This document shows, piece after piece, positions 61,437 to 64,000 of a stretch of 64,000 nt of DNA (position 1 is its first letter; each line of letters starts with the position of its first letter). The translations under genes and the position numbers were made by a program. The stretch comes from Anoplolepis gracilipes. Lineage: Eukaryota > Arthropoda > Insecta > Hymenoptera > Formicidae. The stretch spans positions 9,594,001 to 9,658,000 of the forward strand of contig NC_132976.1 in the NCBI RefSeq assembly GCF_047496725.1. Direction: 5' to 3'. Under the pieces are notes generated by a model that saw only the letters and a program-made list of their open reading frames with translations, ran no database searches and was not told the origin of the DNA.

Positions 61437-61551
61437 CATGGGTGCGCTTTGGATGTTCACGTAAGCGCTTCTTTTGCTTCTTTCTCATTTTTTGAAAGAA
61501 GAAAAAGAAGTACTTAAAGCGCGTGAGCGTTCAAAGCGACCGCACCTCATG
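61437..61551. repeat. GC-richer fold-back
   Basis: CATGGGTGCGCTTTGGATGT ... GCTTCTTTC is mirrored by GAAAGAAGAAAAAGAAG ... CAAAGCGACCGCACCTCATG around a 9-base T/A loop. The terminal GTGCGCTTTG-type arms are GC-rich, unlike the flanks. Confidence 0.75.
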
Positions 61552-63170
61552 TATTATAAATAATGCGTTATTATGTCCGTAAAATTCCGGCAGCAGCCAC
61601 GCATGATTTACCATTTCAGCTAGTACCAGTAGAAATACAGCAGAAAACTGACAGTCTCTATGATATGTGTATTATGATATGTATTGCAAAAAATGCTGCA
61701 AAATTTAATTAGAAGGTAATAATTTGCATAAACATAATGGATTTTAAACATTTCGTGTTGACATAACATGTTAACAGAAATTAAATCAAAATTGAGCATA
61801 ACACGACATTATGCTACAGCGACAGAATATCGCCAGAAGTCGATCTCATTTGCAAGCATGGCATGGTGACAGAAATACAGTAAAAATACGCAGACAAAAA
61901 CAGCATAATTTATTGTCATAAAATAATGACAGAAATATACTTGTATCATATAATATATACCTATATAAAATAATATAATATAATATAGTATAATATATAT
62001 CATATATATAAAATAATATTGAATTATATAGGTTTTTGTTTATCGTTGTACGATTTATATACTTGTAATATTTAGTTTTATTTATTATAACTTTTCCAAT
62101 CAGAGATAAAATCGGAATCCTACCGGGACTTGATCTTAGAGCTTCTTTCTCAGCAGACAATCATTATGTCATATGAATTTATCACGCAATGGTAAATTTG
62201 CAACATAGTATATAATTTTGCTTATAGATAATCTCCAATTCCGAATAGGAAAATTTCTCTACTTAATCATAACAATAAAATCCATTTCAATGATTTACAA
62301 TGCTTATAATACATGTATCAATTATTTTTTCTTTTATTTGTATTAATAAATGTATCATCATTTTTATATATTGACCATAATTTATGTACATATATATCAT
62401 TATTTTAAAAATATTATGTGTTGTATAATTAATTCAGAAGAATTGAGTTCTTAACAAGTGTTTTAATTAAATAAAAAAAGCAAAATTCTGCTTGATAGAT
62501 CTGATTGATATTTATTATTTATTTATGTCGTTAACTAATTTTAATAAAATTTGCATACTGTGATAAGCATCCATTTATATAATCATTAGTAATTTTATTA
62601 TCTAAAAGTGTGAGTATTAAAAATGTTACATGAATATTACATTGGTCTTTTCACGATTGTTACTATTGTAGTGACTGCTCGTGTTTGCAGAATTATTATT
62701 ATTAGAACGTGATTTAGTGACGCGAGGAAGCGTAAATAAACTATTGCTAATCTGTTAATACAAGCGTACAAATTTGATGTAAGATTACTGAAAGGGGGGG
62801 GGGCCGGGGGGAGTTCTAGCTTTAGATGAACAAGATAGTATGTAAATATTGATTCTACATATCTATAAGTGCGATTTCATATAAACGATGCAGAGGATAT
62901 TTTGTATAAATTGTTAACTTTGATCATTTTAGATTTCGCTTAATGAAAGTCTAATTTTAATTTAGATTAATTTGATTCAGACATATCTTTGTTAGCTCGA
63001 ACGATTCAAGATGTGGCAAAAAAATAATAATACAGCGCGACGACACGGTCATTTCTTCAAAGATCGGATGCAATCTTTTTGAATGTTGATTTTATTATGT
63101 CATATTCCGCACTATTTCTCAATCTCACCTGACCACCAATAATAACACTATGTAACATTAATGGAAACTC
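61552..63170. other. AT-rich DNA with a G run
   Basis: A run of ten or so G with GGCCGGGGGG near 62794-62811 is the only striking feature. Nothing else is supportable. Confidence 0.5.
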
Positions 63171-63179
63171 TGATATTCA

Positions 63180-63770
63180 ACTCCTACTGCTGCCATCCCC
63201 TTCCGTTGTACTCGCTGTATCTCATTTCCCCACCTTTTCTTCTCTCCCTACCTCGTTCCTACCATAACTTCAACAATTCCAATAGTCGTTAATCTGTCGG
63301 AAACTTTCGGAAAACTTGCCGTTATTGCAGGTAGATGGGCGGGACCGCGTACGAATTGGATGAGAGAAGAAGAGAGAGTGGGAGATGAGAGAAAGGTAGA
63401 GGAGAGGAAGAGGCGCAGTGGGGAATTGGAGTCTGACTGTGTAAGGAAGAGGATGGTTCAGGAGGGTGGTTCCGGGTGCTACCCTCCTCCTCCCCCCCCC
63501 CTCCAGATGGGTGTTATAGGGGTGCAGGATGGTAAGTTAAATAAACTTGTTTAGTTTCGCGGAAAGTTCTGCGCGGCCATTGTATTCGACTGCCGTGCTA
63601 CCGAGTTTGCTGCGAAAGTTTCGGATAGGAACGAACTCACTTCCCCATTACGCTTTATTTGCTTGTTTTGCTGGTCCGCTGCATCGCTCCATGCCGAGCC
63701 AAGCCGAGTCACGCCGCCGAGTTATCCTTATGACATTAGATATGTACGAATCAATCTTAATTGTATGAAT
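63180..63770. promoter_or_regulatory. GC-rich CpG-containing island, candidate promoter
   Basis: C/T-rich start, then GGGCGGGACCGCGTACG (GC-box-like), a purine-rich stretch, and CpG-rich GTTTCGCGGAAAGTTCTGCG, TTTGCTGCGAAAGTTTCGG and GAGTCACGCCGCCGAG. Plus frames are short and low-complexity. It resembles hymenopteran promoter-type CpG islands; direction and target are unknown. Confidence 0.35.
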
Positions 63771-63797
63771 CAAACATACGAATTAAAAAAAATTGTT

Positions 63798-63802
<5 letters not shown>

Positions 63803-63831
<29 letters not shown>
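63803..63831. repeat. Poly(T) tract, about 29 bases
   Basis: An uninterrupted T run flanking the GC-rich island. Confidence 0.9.
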
Positions 63832-63833
<2 letters not shown>

Positions 63834-64000
63834 CCAGATAAAACCAAATTATCTAAAGATGATATATTTTTTTAAGAAAGACGTCTCTCAATGAGAGCAT
63901 ATAGTCAACGAAAATATGACTAATAGATTGTCATATATTTCACTGAAAAGTCATTCTATAACCCTTAAATAATATGTGGATTAAACATGACTACGACAGT

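Larger units (their letters stand above)
22355..64000 (-). other. Upstream region: TOX 5' intron or intergenic DNA
   Basis: No further TOX exon could be assigned. GC-richer islands at 22.56-22.93, 31.54-31.78, 46.05-46.74, 47.56-48.06 and 63.18-63.77 kb are candidate promoters or untranslated first exons for TOX or for neighbouring non-coding transcripts. Stretches with nothing beyond AT-rich sequence and short microsatellites include 23.0-24.2, 27.5-28.4, 45.35-46.0, 48.2-48.98, 49.2-50.5, 51.6-52.9 and 54.3-55.1 kb. Confidence 0.4.

Noticed and set aside
1..64000. CRISPR arrays, rRNA operons or tRNA genes
   Set aside because: No regularly spaced identical repeats were seen. GTTCGA-like words (for example near 35831) lie in fold-back elements without a cloverleaf.

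Overview
The window is AT-rich, intron-scale DNA from an insect. It is most likely hymenopteran and ant-like. That assignment rests on overall composition, abundant TA/GA/CT/GT microsatellites, CpG-retaining GC islands set in AT-rich sequence, decayed mariner transposases and many short fold-back elements. It is inference and not a diagnosis.

One protein-coding gene can be supported, on the minus strand: the 5' part of a TOX-family (thymocyte-selection-associated HMG-box) regulator. Three pieces were assembled from splice signals and frame. The exon at 5824-5910 joins in frame to the exon at 168-314, giving the family hallmark ...MSDQ|TFHTPSFGDEDFDIP..., followed by a Gln/His tract. A probable upstream exon lies at 22281-22354. 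The HMG box and C-terminus must lie beyond position 1 and are not in the window. The introns are about 5.5 kb and 16.4 kb, and no start codon is confidently placed. Everything right of 22.35 kb is either further 5' intron or upstream intergenic DNA.

The non-coding landscape falls into blocks. From 0.3 to 22.3 kb are TOX introns holding a TA-flanked MITE (2872-3190), a local duplication (4.5/5.4 kb), purine tracts and a decayed gypsy-type retrotransposon (about 11.1-13.0 kb) with a fold-back MITE nested in its RNase H region. From 22.5 to 32.2 kb are GC/purine islands, a 1.7-kb modular pyrimidine tract (25.7-27.5 kb), and a promoter-like CpG-rich block at 31.5-31.8 kb flanked by CTCF-like motifs and a pogo-like MITE. 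From 35 to 45 kb are a hAT-like MITE with a perfect 8-bp target duplication, a large inverted repeat built from a ~585-bp unit, and a fold-back MITE. From 44.9 to 57.6 kb are a dispersed duplicated segment whose second copy is bracketed by ~47-bp direct repeats, two dead mariner transposases, an ant-style dispersed repeat and a TTAA-flanked fold-back. From 57.6 to 64 kb are two more fold-backs and a GC-rich island.

No CRISPR, rRNA or tRNA gene was recognised, and no unmistakably new multi-gene system. The most unusual items are the duplicated segment with long flanking repeats, the inverted tandem-unit structure, the internally deleted mariner, the cluster of CTCF-like sites around a candidate promoter, and two unexplained islands of coding-like complexity (17.1 and 18.2 kb).
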